Shown: in pieces, positions 1-9,477 of the stretch
How positions within the stretch are numbered: the first letter of the stretch is position 1
Layout: every line of letters begins with the position of its first letter
Source: an uncultured Bacteroidia bacterium
Lineage (GTDB): Bacteria; Bacteroidota; Bacteroidia; NS11-12g; UBA955
DNA: 64,000 bases
Direction: 5' to 3'
Assembly (NCBI GenBank): GCA_938086785.1
Contig: CALKCM010000007.1
Location: forward strand, 1 to 64,000
Notes under the pieces: model-generated
Told to the model about the DNA's origin: nothing
The model's database searches: none
What the model saw: only the letters and a program-made list of their open reading frames with translations
Program-made: the position numbers and the translations under genes

Positions 1-1962
1 GGGGTTTATCTTCCATCGGACGTTTATGCTCGTTTTTTAAGAAATAAAGGACAAGAAGTTCTGTTTGTGAGTGGGACAGATGAACATGGGGTTCCCATTA
101 CTATAAAAGCAGGCAAAGAGAACAAAACACCGCAAGAAGTCGTAAATGAAAACTACGAAACCATTGCTAAAAGTTTTTGGGGGCTAGGCATATCTTTCGA
201 TATCTTTAGTCGAACCACCAACGAAACACATTTTAAAACAGCTCAGGAATTTTTTACCGACTTATACGAACAAGACCTTTTTATAGAACAAGAAACTGAG
301 CAATACTACGACGAGGAGAACAAGAAATTTTTAGCCGATCGATACATCATTGGCACCTGCCCCAAATGCGAAAATCCCGATGCTTACGGTGATCAATGCG
401 AAAATTGCGGAACCACACTCAGTCCATTAGAACTAAAAAATCCAAAATCCGCCCTAAGCGGCAACAAACCCATAAAGAAAAAAACAACCAACTGGTACTT
501 GCCCCTAGACAAAATTCAATCCGAATTTTTAGAAGAGTGGATCAACAATCAAACCCATTGGAAAAATCAGGTATTAGGCCAATGCAAGAGTTGGTTAAAA
601 GACGAACTCAGACCCCGAGCAATGACTCGCGACTTGAATTGGGGAATACCCGTACCTGTTAAAAATGCAGAAGGCAAAGTCCTTTATGTATGGTTCGAAG
701 CACCCATCGGCTATATCTCAGCCACCAAAGAAAAAAGACCCCATGATTGGGAAAGTTGGTGGAAAGGGAAAGATACCAATCTGGTACACTTTATTGGAAA
801 AGACAATATCGTATTCCATTGCATCATATTTCCAGCCATGCTACACGCACATTCCCAAGATTATGTGCTGCCCCAAAATGTACCCGCCAACGAATTTCTA
901 AACCTCGAAGGAAATAAAATTAGCACCAGCAAGAACTGGGCGGTTTGGCTACATGAATACTTAGAAGAATTTCCTGAAAAACAAGATGAACTGCGCTATG
1001 TTCTGGCTTCTATTATGCCAGAAAACAAGGATAGTGAGTTTACTTGGGCCGATTATCAAGCCAGAGTAAATGGAGAGCTCGTAGCCATATTTGGAAACTT
1101 TGTGAACCGAACCATGGTGCTTACCCATAAATATTACGACGGAGTGATTCCTGCATTACCTGCTGGAAAATTAGAAAAAGAAATTGCCGCCGCCAAAAAA
1201 GAAATCAGCCGATTGCACCGTAAAATGTGCGATTCCTTAAGCGCCTACAAATTTAGAGATGGACTCGCTGCATTTATGGATGCTGCAAGGGTTGGGAATA
1301 AATTTTTGGCTGATATAGAGCCCTGGAAACTAATTAAAACGGACGAAGAGGCAACCCAGGCAGCCATGGCATTCGCCATGGATATCACCCAATATTTGGC
1401 ATTGGCTTGTGAGCCCTTCCTGCCTTTTACGCATCAAAAATTAAGCACTCAATTAAACTTCATACCCATGGAGCATATCATCACCCAATTTTGGAACGGA
1501 GAACACTTATTTGGAAATCTAAGTGGAGGACATAAAGTTGGTCCTTCTGCTTTATTGTATACTAAAGTAGAAGATGCCGATATTCAGAAACAAAAAGAAA
1601 AATTAGCGCAAGCTAAAACAGGATTTAAAATGAAAGAGGAAATACAATTCGAAGATTTTGGTAAAATGCAAATTGTAGTTGCCAGCATAACAGCGGCAAG
1701 TAAAGTAGAAAAGGCCGATAAATTACTTCAGATCACCTTGGATGTAGCAGGCACCTCCAAAACTGTTTTAAGTGGCATTGCCATGCATCACAAACCCGAA
1801 GATATCGTTGGTAAGCAAGTATGCTACTTAGCCAATCTTGCCCCGCGAAAAATGCGTGGGATTATGAGTGAAGGAATGATTTTAATGGCCGAAGATACAG
1901 AAGGGAATCTCGTATTTGTCTCTCCAGAGAAAGCCATTAATAGTGGTGCAGAAATCGCTTAA
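1..1962 (+). CDS. metG: methionyl-tRNA synthetase (5' truncated by window edge)
   Basis: Charges tRNA(Met) with methionine in the cytoplasm. The reading frame is open from base 1, so the GTG at 67 is internal and the gene starts outside the window; 653 codons remain. The visible part begins just before the SGTDEHG motif of the class I catalytic core. Two CxxC pairs (CPKC from about residue 120, CENC shortly after) form the zinc knuckle. The KMSKS loop appears as KISTSK at residues 306-311, inside NKISTSKNW. The last ~110 residues form the Trbp111-like OB-fold that binds tRNA (FGKMQIVVASI near its start, ending after RKMRGIMSEGM), as in the long form of MetRS. A strong terminator lies 250 bases downstream. 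Identification is secure from motifs and domain order. Confidence 0.97.
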   Translation, partial: GVYLPSDVYARFLRNKGQEVLFVSGTDEHGVPITIKAGKENKTPQEVVNENYETIAKSFWGLGISFDIFSRTTNETHFKTAQEFFTDLYEQDLFIEQETEQYYDEENKKFLADRYIIGTCPKCENPDAYGDQCENCGTTLSPLELKNPKSALSGNKPIKKKTTNWYLPLDKIQSEFLEEWINNQTHWKNQVLGQCKSWLKDELRPRAMTRDLNWGIPVPVKNAEGKVLYVWFEAPIGYISATKEKRPHDWESWWKGKDTNLVHFIGKDNIVFHCIIFPAMLHAHSQDYVLPQNVPANEFLNLEGNKISTSKNWAVWLHEYLEEFPEKQDELRYVLASIMPENKDSEFTWADYQARVNGELVAIFGNFVNRTMVLTHKYYDGVIPALPAGKLEKEIAAAKKEISRLHRKMCDSLSAYKFRDGLAAFMDAARVGNKFLADIEPWKLIKTDEEATQAAMAFAMDITQYLALACEPFLPFTHQKLSTQLNFIPMEHIITQFWNGEHLFGNLSGGHKVGPSALLYTKVEDADIQKQKEKLAQAKTGFKMKEEIQFEDFGKMQIVVASITAASKVEKADKLLQITLDVAGTSKTVLSGIAMHHKPEDIVGKQVCYLANLAPRKMRGIMSEGMILMAEDTEGNLVFVSPEKAINSGAEIA

Positions 1963-2210
1963 TTTATTCAATTTAACCATTGGTTATCAACAAGTTGCAA
2001 TAGTATTCAACTTTTAAAATTATACGCTCATTTTCGTCTTTTGGCATGTTATTTGTAATAATCCGTAGTATCTACTACAGAACAATTCAAATAAATATTA
2101 CGCTCTAAACCTAAGCATATAATCGAAGCATATCATAATTGGTGTAATACTTAATCATTTATGGCAAGCTTCAAAACTATTGAAGCACTATTTTATTTAT
2201 TTAAAAAACC

Positions 2211-2243
2211 ATAGCACAGCCAATTTTGCTGTGCTATTTTTAT
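2211..2243 (+). terminator. intrinsic terminator
   Basis: Perfect 10-bp stem ATAGCACAGC (2211-2220) / GCTGTGCTAT (2228-2237), 7-base loop, then TTTTTA. An A-run before the stem could let it work in both directions. Confidence 0.85.
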
Positions 2244-2404
2244 GCCTTAGTGCCCCCTCTCATTTTAAGATTGGGAGAAAGATAAGAGCAGTCCATTAAA
2301 ACTGGAATATTGCAACACCCCTCTATTTACTCTTTCTCATTTAAAATTTGTGCAATACTTTGGACGTTAGTAAAGTGAATATTTTTTGTACCCCATCAAT
2401 CACA

Positions 2405-2412
2405 TAACTTTG
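2405..2412 (+). promoter_or_regulatory. -7 box TAACTTTG for gldA
   Basis: Matches the Bacteroidota TAnnTTTG consensus and lies 8 bases before the TTG start of gldA. A TTG at 2386-2388 could be the -33 element. Confidence 0.6.
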
Positions 2413-2420
2413 CTATCGCT

Positions 2421-3332
2421 TTGAGTATTATCACTAAGAATCTTTGTAAAAGATACGGCGAACAAATCGCGGTAAACAATTTAAATATCTCGATTAAGGA
2501 GGGTGAAATTGTAGGTTTTTTAGGCCCCAATGGAGCTGGAAAAAGCACGACCATGAAAATGCTCACCGGATATATTCCCCCGAGTAAAGGAGAAGGAAAT
2601 GTGTGTGGATTAGACATTGTAGACGATAGCTTAGCCATACGTAAAAGGTTAGGATATCTCCCGGAACACAATCCACTATACTTAGATATGTATGTGAGAG
2701 AATTTTTGGAATTTGCAGGCAAAATGGGTGGTGTAAATAAACCCCAAAAACGAGTGGCTGAAGTCATTGATTTAACGGGTTTAGATCAAGAAAAACACAA
2801 AAAAATTGGACAACTGAGCAAGGGATATCGACAAAGAGTAGGCTTAGCTCAAGCCATTATTCATGACCCCGACGTACTTATCTTAGATGAACCTACGGGA
2901 GGATTAGATCCCAATCAGGTCATAGAAATTAGAGAACTTATAAAAAAACTTGGAAAGACCACTTTACTCAGCACCCATATAATGCAAGAGGTAGAAGCCG
3001 TTTGTACCCGCGTTATGATTATAGATAAGGGCAACTTAGTGGCGGATAGCCCGATTGAAGACTTAGCGAATATTACCGGTGAAAAACACCATGTAAATGT
3101 AACCTTTGGATCGGCCATTAGTGTGAAAGAATTAAATCAATTGAATGAGGTTATTCAAGTAATGGATAAAGGAAACCATCGGTATAAAATTGAAGTTTCT
3201 TCTGCTGAAGGCCGAAAAAGCATTAGCCATTTTGCCTTGAAGAACAATTTAGAAGTGATGGAATTAAGCAGCGAAAATGTATCGCTGGAACAGGTATTTC
3301 AAAATTTAACCAAACATGTGGACCGTTTATAA
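2421..3332 (+). CDS. gldA: gliding motility ABC transporter ATP-binding protein GldA
   Basis: ATPase subunit of the ABC transporter formed with GldF and GldG, required for gliding in Flavobacterium johnsoniae. Walker A is GPNGAGKST at residues 35-43, the ABC signature LSKGYRQR at 132-139, Walker B VLILDEP at 152-158, followed by a D-loop and the switch histidine in STHIMQE. The ~300-residue length and C-terminal extension after about residue 220 are typical of GldA. The start is TTG, chosen because the family N-terminus (MSII..., then the A-loop region) begins there and a TAACTTTG promoter box lies 8 bases upstream. The 3' end overlaps gldF by 17 bases, suggesting coupled translation. Confidence 0.92.
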   Translation: MSIITKNLCKRYGEQIAVNNLNISIKEGEIVGFLGPNGAGKSTTMKMLTGYIPPSKGEGNVCGLDIVDDSLAIRKRLGYLPEHNPLYLDMYVREFLEFAGKMGGVNKPQKRVAEVIDLTGLDQEKHKKIGQLSKGYRQRVGLAQAIIHDPDVLILDEPTGGLDPNQVIEIRELIKKLGKTTLLSTHIMQEVEAVCTRVMIIDKGNLVADSPIEDLANITGEKHHVNVTFGSAISVKELNQLNEVIQVMDKGNHRYKIEVSSAEGRKSISHFALKNNLEVMELSSENVSLEQVFQNLTKHVDRL

Positions 3333-4044
3333 AAAAGAAATACGCAGCTTTTTAAGCTCTCTTATTGCATACATTGTGATGGGAGTTTTCCTATTGGCTA
3401 CAGGCTTATTCATGTGGGTGCTGGAGGGAAGTACCATTTTTGATCTGGGACTTGCAAGCATGTTAGTCATGTTTCAACTAGCACCGTATATTTTAATATT
3501 TTTGGTGCCTGCCATTACCATGCGCAGTTTTAGCGATGAAAAAAAGTATGGAACACTTGAATTGCTCGTGACCAAGCCGGTGAGTGAGCTAAACATTATT
3601 TTAGGGAAATACCTGGCTAGTTTAAGCCTGGTAATTATTGCCATAATACCCACCCTCATATATTATTACAGCATATATCAGTTGGGAGCGCCTGTGGGCA
3701 ATATAGATACAGGTGCCATGTGGGGTTCCTATTTTGGCTTAGTACTACTCGCCGCCTGCTACACCTCCGTCGGTCTATTTTGTAGCTCCTTAACAGAAAA
3801 TCAAATTGTTGCCCTTATTAGCAGCATGGCTTTGTGCTTTTTATTCTATCAAGTATTGGGGTTGTTTGGAGAAATTCAATGGCTCAATGCAGTGGGCAAA
3901 AGCTTGGGATGGTTTGGATTAGATTATCATTATTACAGTGTAAGTAGAGGGGTTATTGACACCCGTGATGTATTATATTTCTTAGGCTTTTCTGCCTTTT
4001 TTGTAGTTTCAACTAAATTGGTATTTCAATCGAGAAAATGGTAA
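3316..4044 (+). CDS. gldF: gliding motility ABC transporter permease GldF
   Basis: Membrane permease partner of GldA, an ABC-2 type transporter of 242 residues. About six hydrophobic segments are visible: 13-35, around 55-70, 100-118, 140-158, 165-185 and 215-235. The motif FSDEKKYGTLELL after the second helix is the conserved cytoplasmic element of this ABC-2 family. It overlaps gldA at its start and gldG at its end (gldG begins at 4038), so the three genes form one transcription unit. Substrate unknown; the family is tied to gliding and GldA/F/G are dispensable in some gliders. Confidence 0.9.
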   Translation: MWTVYKKEIRSFLSSLIAYIVMGVFLLATGLFMWVLEGSTIFDLGLASMLVMFQLAPYILIFLVPAITMRSFSDEKKYGTLELLVTKPVSELNIILGKYLASLSLVIIAIIPTLIYYYSIYQLGAPVGNIDTGAMWGSYFGLVLLAACYTSVGLFCSSLTENQIVALISSMALCFLFYQVLGLFGEIQWLNAVGKSLGWFGLDYHYYSVSRGVIDTRDVLYFLGFSAFFVVSTKLVFQSRKW

Positions 4045-5807
4045 TGTTATCCAAGAAAAGTCAAAGTGTAAAACGTCTTTCCTACATGGATTGGGTCATT
4101 GCAGTAGCTGCCATTATTTTAGTTAATACATTAGGCAATTTTTACTACGCACGCCTCGATTTAACCAAGGAAAATAGACACACGCTTTCAGAAACCAGTA
4201 AGGACCTAGCAGAAAAACTAGACGAAACCTGTATCTTTAAATTATACCTCGCAGGCGAGTTGAGTTCAAATTTCCAACAGCTTCAAAATGAGATTCGAGA
4301 TAAGGCCTATGAATTTAGGAACTTTAGCCAAGGCAAATTAGAAATCGAAATTATAGACCCACTGGCTGGGAAAGACAAAAAAGAAGTAGCCAAAATATTG
4401 GAAGACTTTAGTCGGAAAGGGTTGAAACCTGTAAGGGATATAGAAACAGAGAATGCCGATGAAACGCGCATTAAATTTTTGATTCCTTCGGCTGAATTCG
4501 AATACCGCGGGAAAACAGTCATCATTAATTTCTTTGATGAAGATGGGAACATTAACATCGCGGAGGCCATTAACAAGTCCATAAAAAGCATTGAATATGA
4601 ATTTGCCAATGGATTGAGACAATGTGTAGTAAAAAAGAAAAAGCGCATTGTTGTAGTGGATGGGAGTAAGGAAACTATAGGTGCACAGGTAGGGTATTTT
4701 GCCAGTGAATTAAATAAATACTACGAGGTAGAATCTGTAAATCTGAATATAAATAATCCCGATGCAGGAAGGCCCTTCTTGGATCGCTTGCAAAGACAAC
4801 CGGATAGCGCAGCCTTTATTTTAATGAACTCATTAAAGCGCAGAATTGCCGATGCCGAGATGCTACTCATGGTAAAACCTCAAGAGGACTATTCAATGGC
4901 AGAAATGTATTTAATTGATCAATACATGCTCAATGGTGGAAAGGCAATGTGGCTATTGGATGCTGCCCATATAGAGATGGATAGTTTTCGAAACAGATCG
5001 TCTGTTGTGGCCATGAATGGTAACTTAGAAAACATTAAACAAAGTCTCTTTTCATATGGGATTGGCTTAAACTCCAACCTGGTTCAAGATATTAATTGCA
5101 ATAAAATCCCCATTTACAATGGGCAACGCATGGATAATCTCAATTTCATGTACTTTCCTTTGTTTACAGATCATAACGAGGACCATGTCATAACCAAAAA
5201 TTTAGGTGCGGTATGGGGTCAGTTTTCCGGAACCATACGCCCGAAGAAGCGGAAAGGATTAAAATTCACTCCTCTCCTTAGGACTTCCAAAAGGACGCGG
5301 GTGGTTCAAGCGCCAGCAACGGTAGAATTTGTAACCTCTTTTTTGCAAAATAAACGACCGGAATATTTGGCTACGATGAATGAGGGTAGAAAATTTGCCG
5401 CGATGTTGGTCGAGGGGACCTTTAAAAGTCCGTTCATAAACCAAAAGAAGTTTGACGAAAAGAACTTCAAAGCAACCGGTAAATCCAAGATGATTGTAAT
5501 ATCTGATGGAGATATTATGAGCAATCAAGTTTCTCAAGGAAAAGCATTTCCTACCGGGTATGATCGCTACAATAAAATTACGTATGCCAATAAAAAGTTT
5601 CTTTTAAACTGCATCGATTATTTAATTGATGATAATGGACTCATTGAAATTCGTGCCAAAGATTATTCTCTACGATTACTCAACCAAGCTAAGGTTAAAT
5701 CTGAAAAAAGCTTTTGGCAAGCTTTAAACGTGGGTTTACCCATCATCCTTATTTTTCTATTTGGCGGAATAAACTACCTTATAAGAAGAAGAAAATATAC
5801 CCGTTAA
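4038..5807 (+). CDS. gldG: gliding motility ABC transporter accessory protein GldG
   Basis: 589-residue partner of GldA and GldF. One membrane segment lies near the N-terminus (about 17-35), followed by the family signature around DLTKENRHTLSETS. A large extracytoplasmic domain of about 500 residues (ABC-type uncharacterised/IFT52-like fold) follows, and a second membrane segment at about 563-582 ends in a basic tail (RRRKY). This two-anchor topology is typical of GldG. It starts 7 bases before the gldF stop. The gene ends 18 bases before the convergent S1-domain gene, with no clear terminator between them. Confidence 0.9.
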   Translation: MVMLSKKSQSVKRLSYMDWVIAVAAIILVNTLGNFYYARLDLTKENRHTLSETSKDLAEKLDETCIFKLYLAGELSSNFQQLQNEIRDKAYEFRNFSQGKLEIEIIDPLAGKDKKEVAKILEDFSRKGLKPVRDIETENADETRIKFLIPSAEFEYRGKTVIINFFDEDGNINIAEAINKSIKSIEYEFANGLRQCVVKKKKRIVVVDGSKETIGAQVGYFASELNKYYEVESVNLNINNPDAGRPFLDRLQRQPDSAAFILMNSLKRRIADAEMLLMVKPQEDYSMAEMYLIDQYMLNGGKAMWLLDAAHIEMDSFRNRSSVVAMNGNLENIKQSLFSYGIGLNSNLVQDINCNKIPIYNGQRMDNLNFMYFPLFTDHNEDHVITKNLGAVWGQFSGTIRPKKRKGLKFTPLLRTSKRTRVVQAPATVEFVTSFLQNKRPEYLATMNEGRKFAAMLVEGTFKSPFINQKKFDEKNFKATGKSKMIVISDGDIMSNQVSQGKAFPTGYDRYNKITYANKKFLLNCIDYLIDDNGLIEIRAKDYSLRLLNQAKVKSEKSFWQALNVGLPIILIFLFGGINYLIRRRKYTR

Positions 5808-5825
5808 TTCCAAAAAAAGAATATT

Positions 5826-6665
5826 CTAATCCTCTTCAGAAAGGTAAATCCCATCCTCAGAAATGGTAATTTCTTGATTCCTGTACAAGGCACCCAATGC
5901 CTTTTTAAAGGTCTTTTTACTTACGGAAAATAATTTCTTAATCAACTCTGGGTTTGTTTTGTCATGTACCGCTAAAAACCCTTTATTTTCTCGCAACTTT
6001 TCAAGAATGATTCCGCTAAGATCAGTGGCCTTTTCAGCACCTCCTTTTTGCAAGGCAACATCAATTTTACCGTCCTCTCTTATTTTAGAAATATATCCTT
6101 TAGTGGTATCTCCAACCTTAATAGCACTAAATATTTCATTATCATATATTAAGCCAATGTAACATTGCTCTATAATTACCTTAAAGCCCAAGGGAGTCTT
6201 TTGAGCAATAATCAATTCTACTTCTTGGCGCTCCTCCAATTCCTTTTCCTCGTTGGATAAAAACTTCTCGTATCGTTGACTCGCTACAATCCGGTCACTG
6301 GCTCTATCAAAGTAGATAAATACAAATACTTTGTCGCCCACTTTAGGCTCCTTCTTTTGTTCTCTAAATGGAAGCAGGACATCTTTTGGCAAGCCCCAAT
6401 CCAAAAATGCACCCACTCGGTTTACCTCAATTACATCCAAACATGCAAATTGCTCTGCTTGTGCCTTGGGCGTTTCTGTAGTTGCAATAATTCGATCTTC
6501 TGAATCAAGGTAGACAAATACCTTAAGCATGTCCCCTACCTTGGTTCCGGCAGGTATATATCTTTTGGGAAGTAGAATGTCACCATCCTCCTCATCATCC
6601 AAGAACAATCCAAAATCAACCATGCGGCTCACCTTGATTAAATTATACTGCCCAATTTCTGCCAT
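5826..6665 (-). CDS. CvfB-like S1 RNA-binding protein
   Basis: 279 residues resembling the CvfB/YitL family: tandem S1-like OB folds followed by a C-terminal winged-helix segment. Visible repeats of the fold are at about 5-65 (VDFGLFLDDEEDGDILLP), 70-135 (VGAFLDWGLPKDVLLPF) and 145-210. The C-terminal part (about 215-279) contains FSVSKKTFKKALGALYR, the conserved helix-turn-helix-like end of the family. CvfB proteins bind RNA and influence virulence or global gene expression in Firmicutes; the role in Bacteroidota is not established. The ATG at 6665 is supported by a TACCTTTG box only 5 bases upstream. Divergent from the rhodanese gene across 38 bases. Confidence 0.85.
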   Translation of the reverse strand: MAEIGQYNLIKVSRMVDFGLFLDDEEDGDILLPKRYIPAGTKVGDMLKVFVYLDSEDRIIATTETPKAQAEQFACLDVIEVNRVGAFLDWGLPKDVLLPFREQKKEPKVGDKVFVFIYFDRASDRIVASQRYEKFLSNEEKELEERQEVELIIAQKTPLGFKVIIEQCYIGLIYDNEIFSAIKVGDTTKGYISKIREDGKIDVALQKGGAEKATDLSGIILEKLRENKGFLAVHDKTNPELIKKLFSVSKKTFKKALGALYRNQEITISEDGIYLSEED

Positions 6666-6670
6666 GGGTG

Positions 6671-6678
6671 CAAAGGTA
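6671..6678 (-). promoter_or_regulatory. -7 box TACCTTTG for cvfB-like gene
   Basis: Minus-strand TACCTTTG, five bases before the ATG at 6665; faces the rhodanese promoter at 6692-6699. Confidence 0.65.
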
Positions 6679-6691
6679 AGTTTGAAATAGC

Positions 6692-6699
6692 TACTTTTG
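6692..6699 (+). promoter_or_regulatory. -7 box TACTTTTG for rhodanese gene
   Basis: TACTTTTG, four bases before the ATG at 6704. With so little room the transcript must be leaderless or nearly so. Confidence 0.65.
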
Positions 6700-6703
6700 C
6701 AGC

Positions 6704-7015
6704 ATGCTTTTAAATGTATTAAAACGCCTTTTTGGCCTAGCTCCTAAACCTAACTTTGCTGAATTAGTAATTCAAGGGGCTGTGATTCTAGATGTCAGAA
6801 CTCCTCAAGAATTCAAATCTGGACATATTGCCAAAAGCAAAAACATAGCGGTACAAGACTTAGGCAATAAGCTTGGCAAGCTACCTAAAAACAAAGTTAT
6901 TATAACCTGTTGCGCCAGCGGTATGCGCAGCGCTGCCGCCAAAAGCATGCTTAAATCAAATGGATTTCAGGCATATAATGGTGGCGCATGGACACGCTTG
7001 CAATCAAAAATCTGA
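6704..7015 (+). CDS. single-domain rhodanese-like protein
   Basis: 103-residue cytoplasmic sulfurtransferase-like protein. The rhodanese fold is clear: LDVRTPQEF with GHI (CH2A motif, about residues 28-42) and the active-site loop CASGMR (cysteine near residue 71, inside CCASGMRS). It ends in a GG(A)W motif (YNGGAWTRL). Such single-domain rhodaneses carry persulfide sulfur, but the acceptor is unknown here. No signal peptide; divergent from the S1-domain gene. Confidence 0.88.
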   Translation: MLLNVLKRLFGLAPKPNFAELVIQGAVILDVRTPQEFKSGHIAKSKNIAVQDLGNKLGKLPKNKVIITCCASGMRSAAAKSMLKSNGFQAYNGGAWTRLQSKI

Positions 7016-7105
7016 GTCTTTTGAATCTACCACCCATTCTCCCCTAGATTTCTTTTCTTCGGTTCTGAATTTAACCCGTGTGCATTATTTCATCCCCAAA
7101 TTTTG

Positions 7106-7113
7106 TATATTTG
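7106..7113 (+). promoter_or_regulatory. -7 box TATATTTG for aconitase
   Basis: TATATTTG ending 9 bases before the ATG at 7123; it supports that start over the longer open frame from 7078. Confidence 0.65.
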
Positions 7114-7122
7114 CACCACCTT

Positions 7123-9393
7123 ATGGCATTTGACTTAGACGTAATAAAAGCAGTATACGACCGCATGCCCGTGCGTGTTGAAAAGGCAAGAAAATTATTG
7201 GGTAAGCCCCTCACTCTCACCGAAAAGATTCTTTACAACCACCTGTGGTCTGGAGATGATGTTTCTGAAAAATTTGACAGAGGGGGAAGCTATGTAGACT
7301 TTGCCCCAGATCGTGTAGCAATGCAGGATGCTACAGCTCAAATGGCTTTATTGCAGTTTATGCAGGCTGGCAGACCCAAGGTTGCTGTGCCAAGTACGGT
7401 TCATTGCGACCACTTAATTATGGCTAAAACCGGGGCAGATGAAGATTTAGAATTTGCCAATGAGGAAAGCAAAGAAGTGTATGAATTCTTGGCTAGTGTG
7501 AGTGATAAATATGGCTTAGGGTTCTGGAAACCCGGAGCTGGAATTATTCACCAGGTAGTTTTAGAAAACTATGCATTCCCAGGTGGAATGATGATAGGAA
7601 CCGATAGTCATACTGTAAATGCAGGTGGGTTAGGAATGGTTGCCATAGGCGTTGGAGGTGCAGATGCGTGTGATGTAATGGCGGGTTTGCCCTGGGAATT
7701 AAAATTTCCTAAATTAATAGGAGTAAAGCTTACCGGTAAATTAAGCGGATGGACCGCCCCAAAAGATGTAATCTTAAAAGTTGCGGGCGTTTTAACTGCC
7801 AAAGGTGGAACGGGTGCTATTGTAGAATACTTTGGCGAAGGTGCCGATGCCATGAGTTGTACAGGCAAAGGAACTATTTGTAATATGGGAGCTGAAATAG
7901 GCGCCACTACATCTAATTTCCCTTACGATGAAAGCATGGATCGTTATCTAAGAGCTACGGAAAGAACAGAGATTGCAGATTTAGCCAACCAGGTGAAAGA
8001 ACATTTATGTTCCGACCCGGAGGTTTATGCAAATCCAGAAAAATACTACGATGAAGTTATCGAAATCAACTTGAGCGAATTAGAACCGCATTTAAATGGT
8101 CCTTTTACTCCAGATTTAGCTACACCAATAAGCAAAATGAAAGAAATGGCAGCGGCCAATGACTGGCCTCTAAAAATTGAGGTGGGTCTAATTGGAAGTT
8201 GTACAAATAGTAGCTACGAAGATATTTCGAGAGCGGCCTCCATCGCGCAACAAGCTGCAGATAAAAACTTAAAACCAAAATCGGAATACACCATTACTCC
8301 AGGGAGTGAATTGGTGCGATATACGATAGAAAAAGACGGATATTTAGACGTTTTCGATAAAATTGGAGCCAAGGTATTTGCGAACGCCTGTGGTCCTTGT
8401 ATAGGAATGTGGGCTCGTGTTGGAGCCGAGAAAAAAGAACGCAATACCATCGTTCATTCATTTAACAGAAACTTCGCCAAACGTGCCGATGGGAATCCAA
8501 ACACGATGGCTTTTGTAGGAAGTCCAGAATTGGTTACAGCCATGGCCATTGCCGGAGATTTAGGATTTAATCCTTTAACCGATACATTGACCAACGAAAA
8601 TGGAGAACAAGTGAAATTAGAAGCGCCTACCGGTCATGAATTGCCGCCAAATGGTTTTCATGTAGAAGATGCAGGCTACGAAGCACCCAAAGAAGACGGA
8701 TCAAACGTTCAAGTAAAAGTATCTCCAGATAGTAAAAGATTGCAGATTTTAGAACCTTTTGCAGCTTGGAATGGCGAAAATTTAAAAGGACTAAAGCTCT
8801 TAATAAAAGCCCAAGGAAAATGTACCACCGATCACATTTCTATGGCAGGTCCATGGTTAAAATTTCGTGGCCACTTGGATAATATTTCAAATAATATGCT
8901 CATTGGAGCCATCAATGCATTTAGCGGAAAAGCAGATACCGTTCTTAATCAAATGACCGGTGAGTACGACTCCGTGCCTAAAGTACAAAGAATGTACAAG
9001 GCAGCAGGTGAGTTCAGTATGGTTGTAGGGGAAGAAAATTATGGAGAAGGAAGCTCAAGAGAGCATGCAGCCATGGAACCTAGACATTTAGGAGTGCGCG
9101 CAGTTCTTGTAAAGTCATTTGCTCGTATTCACGAAACAAACTTGAAAAAACAAGGAATGTTAGGCCTAACCTTCGCAGATAAATCAGATTATGATAAAAT
9201 TCAAGAGCACGACACGTTTGATATTTTAGGATTGACTGATTTTACCCCAGGCAAAGCCTTGAGTATTGTATTAAACCACAAAGACGGGAGTTCGGAAACG
9301 ATTATGGCTAACCATACGTTTAATGAGCAACAAATTGACTGGTTTAAAGCAGGTGCAGCGTTGAATATTATACGCGCAAACGCGGCTGGATAG
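7123..9393 (+). CDS. acn: aconitate hydratase
   Basis: Interconverts citrate and isocitrate in the TCA cycle; cytoplasmic. 756 residues, the size of mitochondrial-type aconitase rather than the ~890-residue AcnA. The cluster cysteines are in [10 protein letters not shown] and ACGPCIGMW. Substrate-binding motifs include [21 protein letters not shown] and the swivel-domain [14 protein letters not shown] with its serine and arginine. The frame is open from 7078, but the start at 7123 (MAFDLDVIK) matches the family N-terminus and sits 9 bases after a TATATTTG box. Succinate dehydrogenase and sucD elsewhere in the window supply other TCA steps. Confidence 0.95.
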   Translation: MAFDLDVIKAVYDRMPVRVEKARKLLGKPLTLTEKILYNHLWSGDDVSEKFDRGGSYVDFAPDRVAMQDATAQMALLQFMQAGRPKVAVPSTVHCDHLIMAKTGADEDLEFANEESKEVYEFLASVSDKYGLGFWKPGAGIIHQVVLENYAFPGGMMIGTDSHTVNAGGLGMVAIGVGGADACDVMAGLPWELKFPKLIGVKLTGKLSGWTAPKDVILKVAGVLTAKGGTGAIVEYFGEGADAMSCTGKGTICNMGAEIGATTSNFPYDESMDRYLRATERTEIADLANQVKEHLCSDPEVYANPEKYYDEVIEINLSELEPHLNGPFTPDLATPISKMKEMAAANDWPLKIEVGLIGSCTNSSYEDISRAASIAQQAADKNLKPKSEYTITPGSELVRYTIEKDGYLDVFDKIGAKVFANACGPCIGMWARVGAEKKERNTIVHSFNRNFAKRADGNPNTMAFVGSPELVTAMAIAGDLGFNPLTDTLTNENGEQVKLEAPTGHELPPNGFHVEDAGYEAPKEDGSNVQVKVSPDSKRLQILEPFAAWNGENLKGLKLLIKAQGKCTTDHISMAGPWLKFRGHLDNISNNMLIGAINAFSGKADTVLNQMTGEYDSVPKVQRMYKAAGEFSMVVGEENYGEGSSREHAAMEPRHLGVRAVLVKSFARIHETNLKKQGMLGLTFADKSDYDKIQEHDTFDILGLTDFTPGKALSIVLNHKDGSSETIMANHTFNEQQIDWFKAGAALNIIRANAAG

Positions 9394-9477
9394 CGCTCAT
9401 TTTAGGTTTAGGATTAAAGCAAAAGACTGGCGAATGTGAAATTTACCTTCTAATTTGCATGAAACGAAATCTAAAAT

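Larger units (their letters stand above)
1963..2420. other. 458-base intergenic region, metG to gldA
   Basis: No ordinary gene. It holds a short palindrome (GTAGTA-TC-TACTAC near 2070), a 17-codon ORF (2161-2214), a 7-bp hairpin (2168-2186), a strong intrinsic terminator (2211-2243) and the gldA promoter box at 2405-2412. The hairpins and terminator are too far from metG to look like its simple 3' end, so a small RNA is possible. Confidence 0.6.

Noticed and set aside
67-1962. GTG at 67 as start of metG
   Set aside because: The frame is open to base 1 and the upstream codons (GVYLPSDVYARF...) read as MetRS core, so the gene is cut by the window edge.
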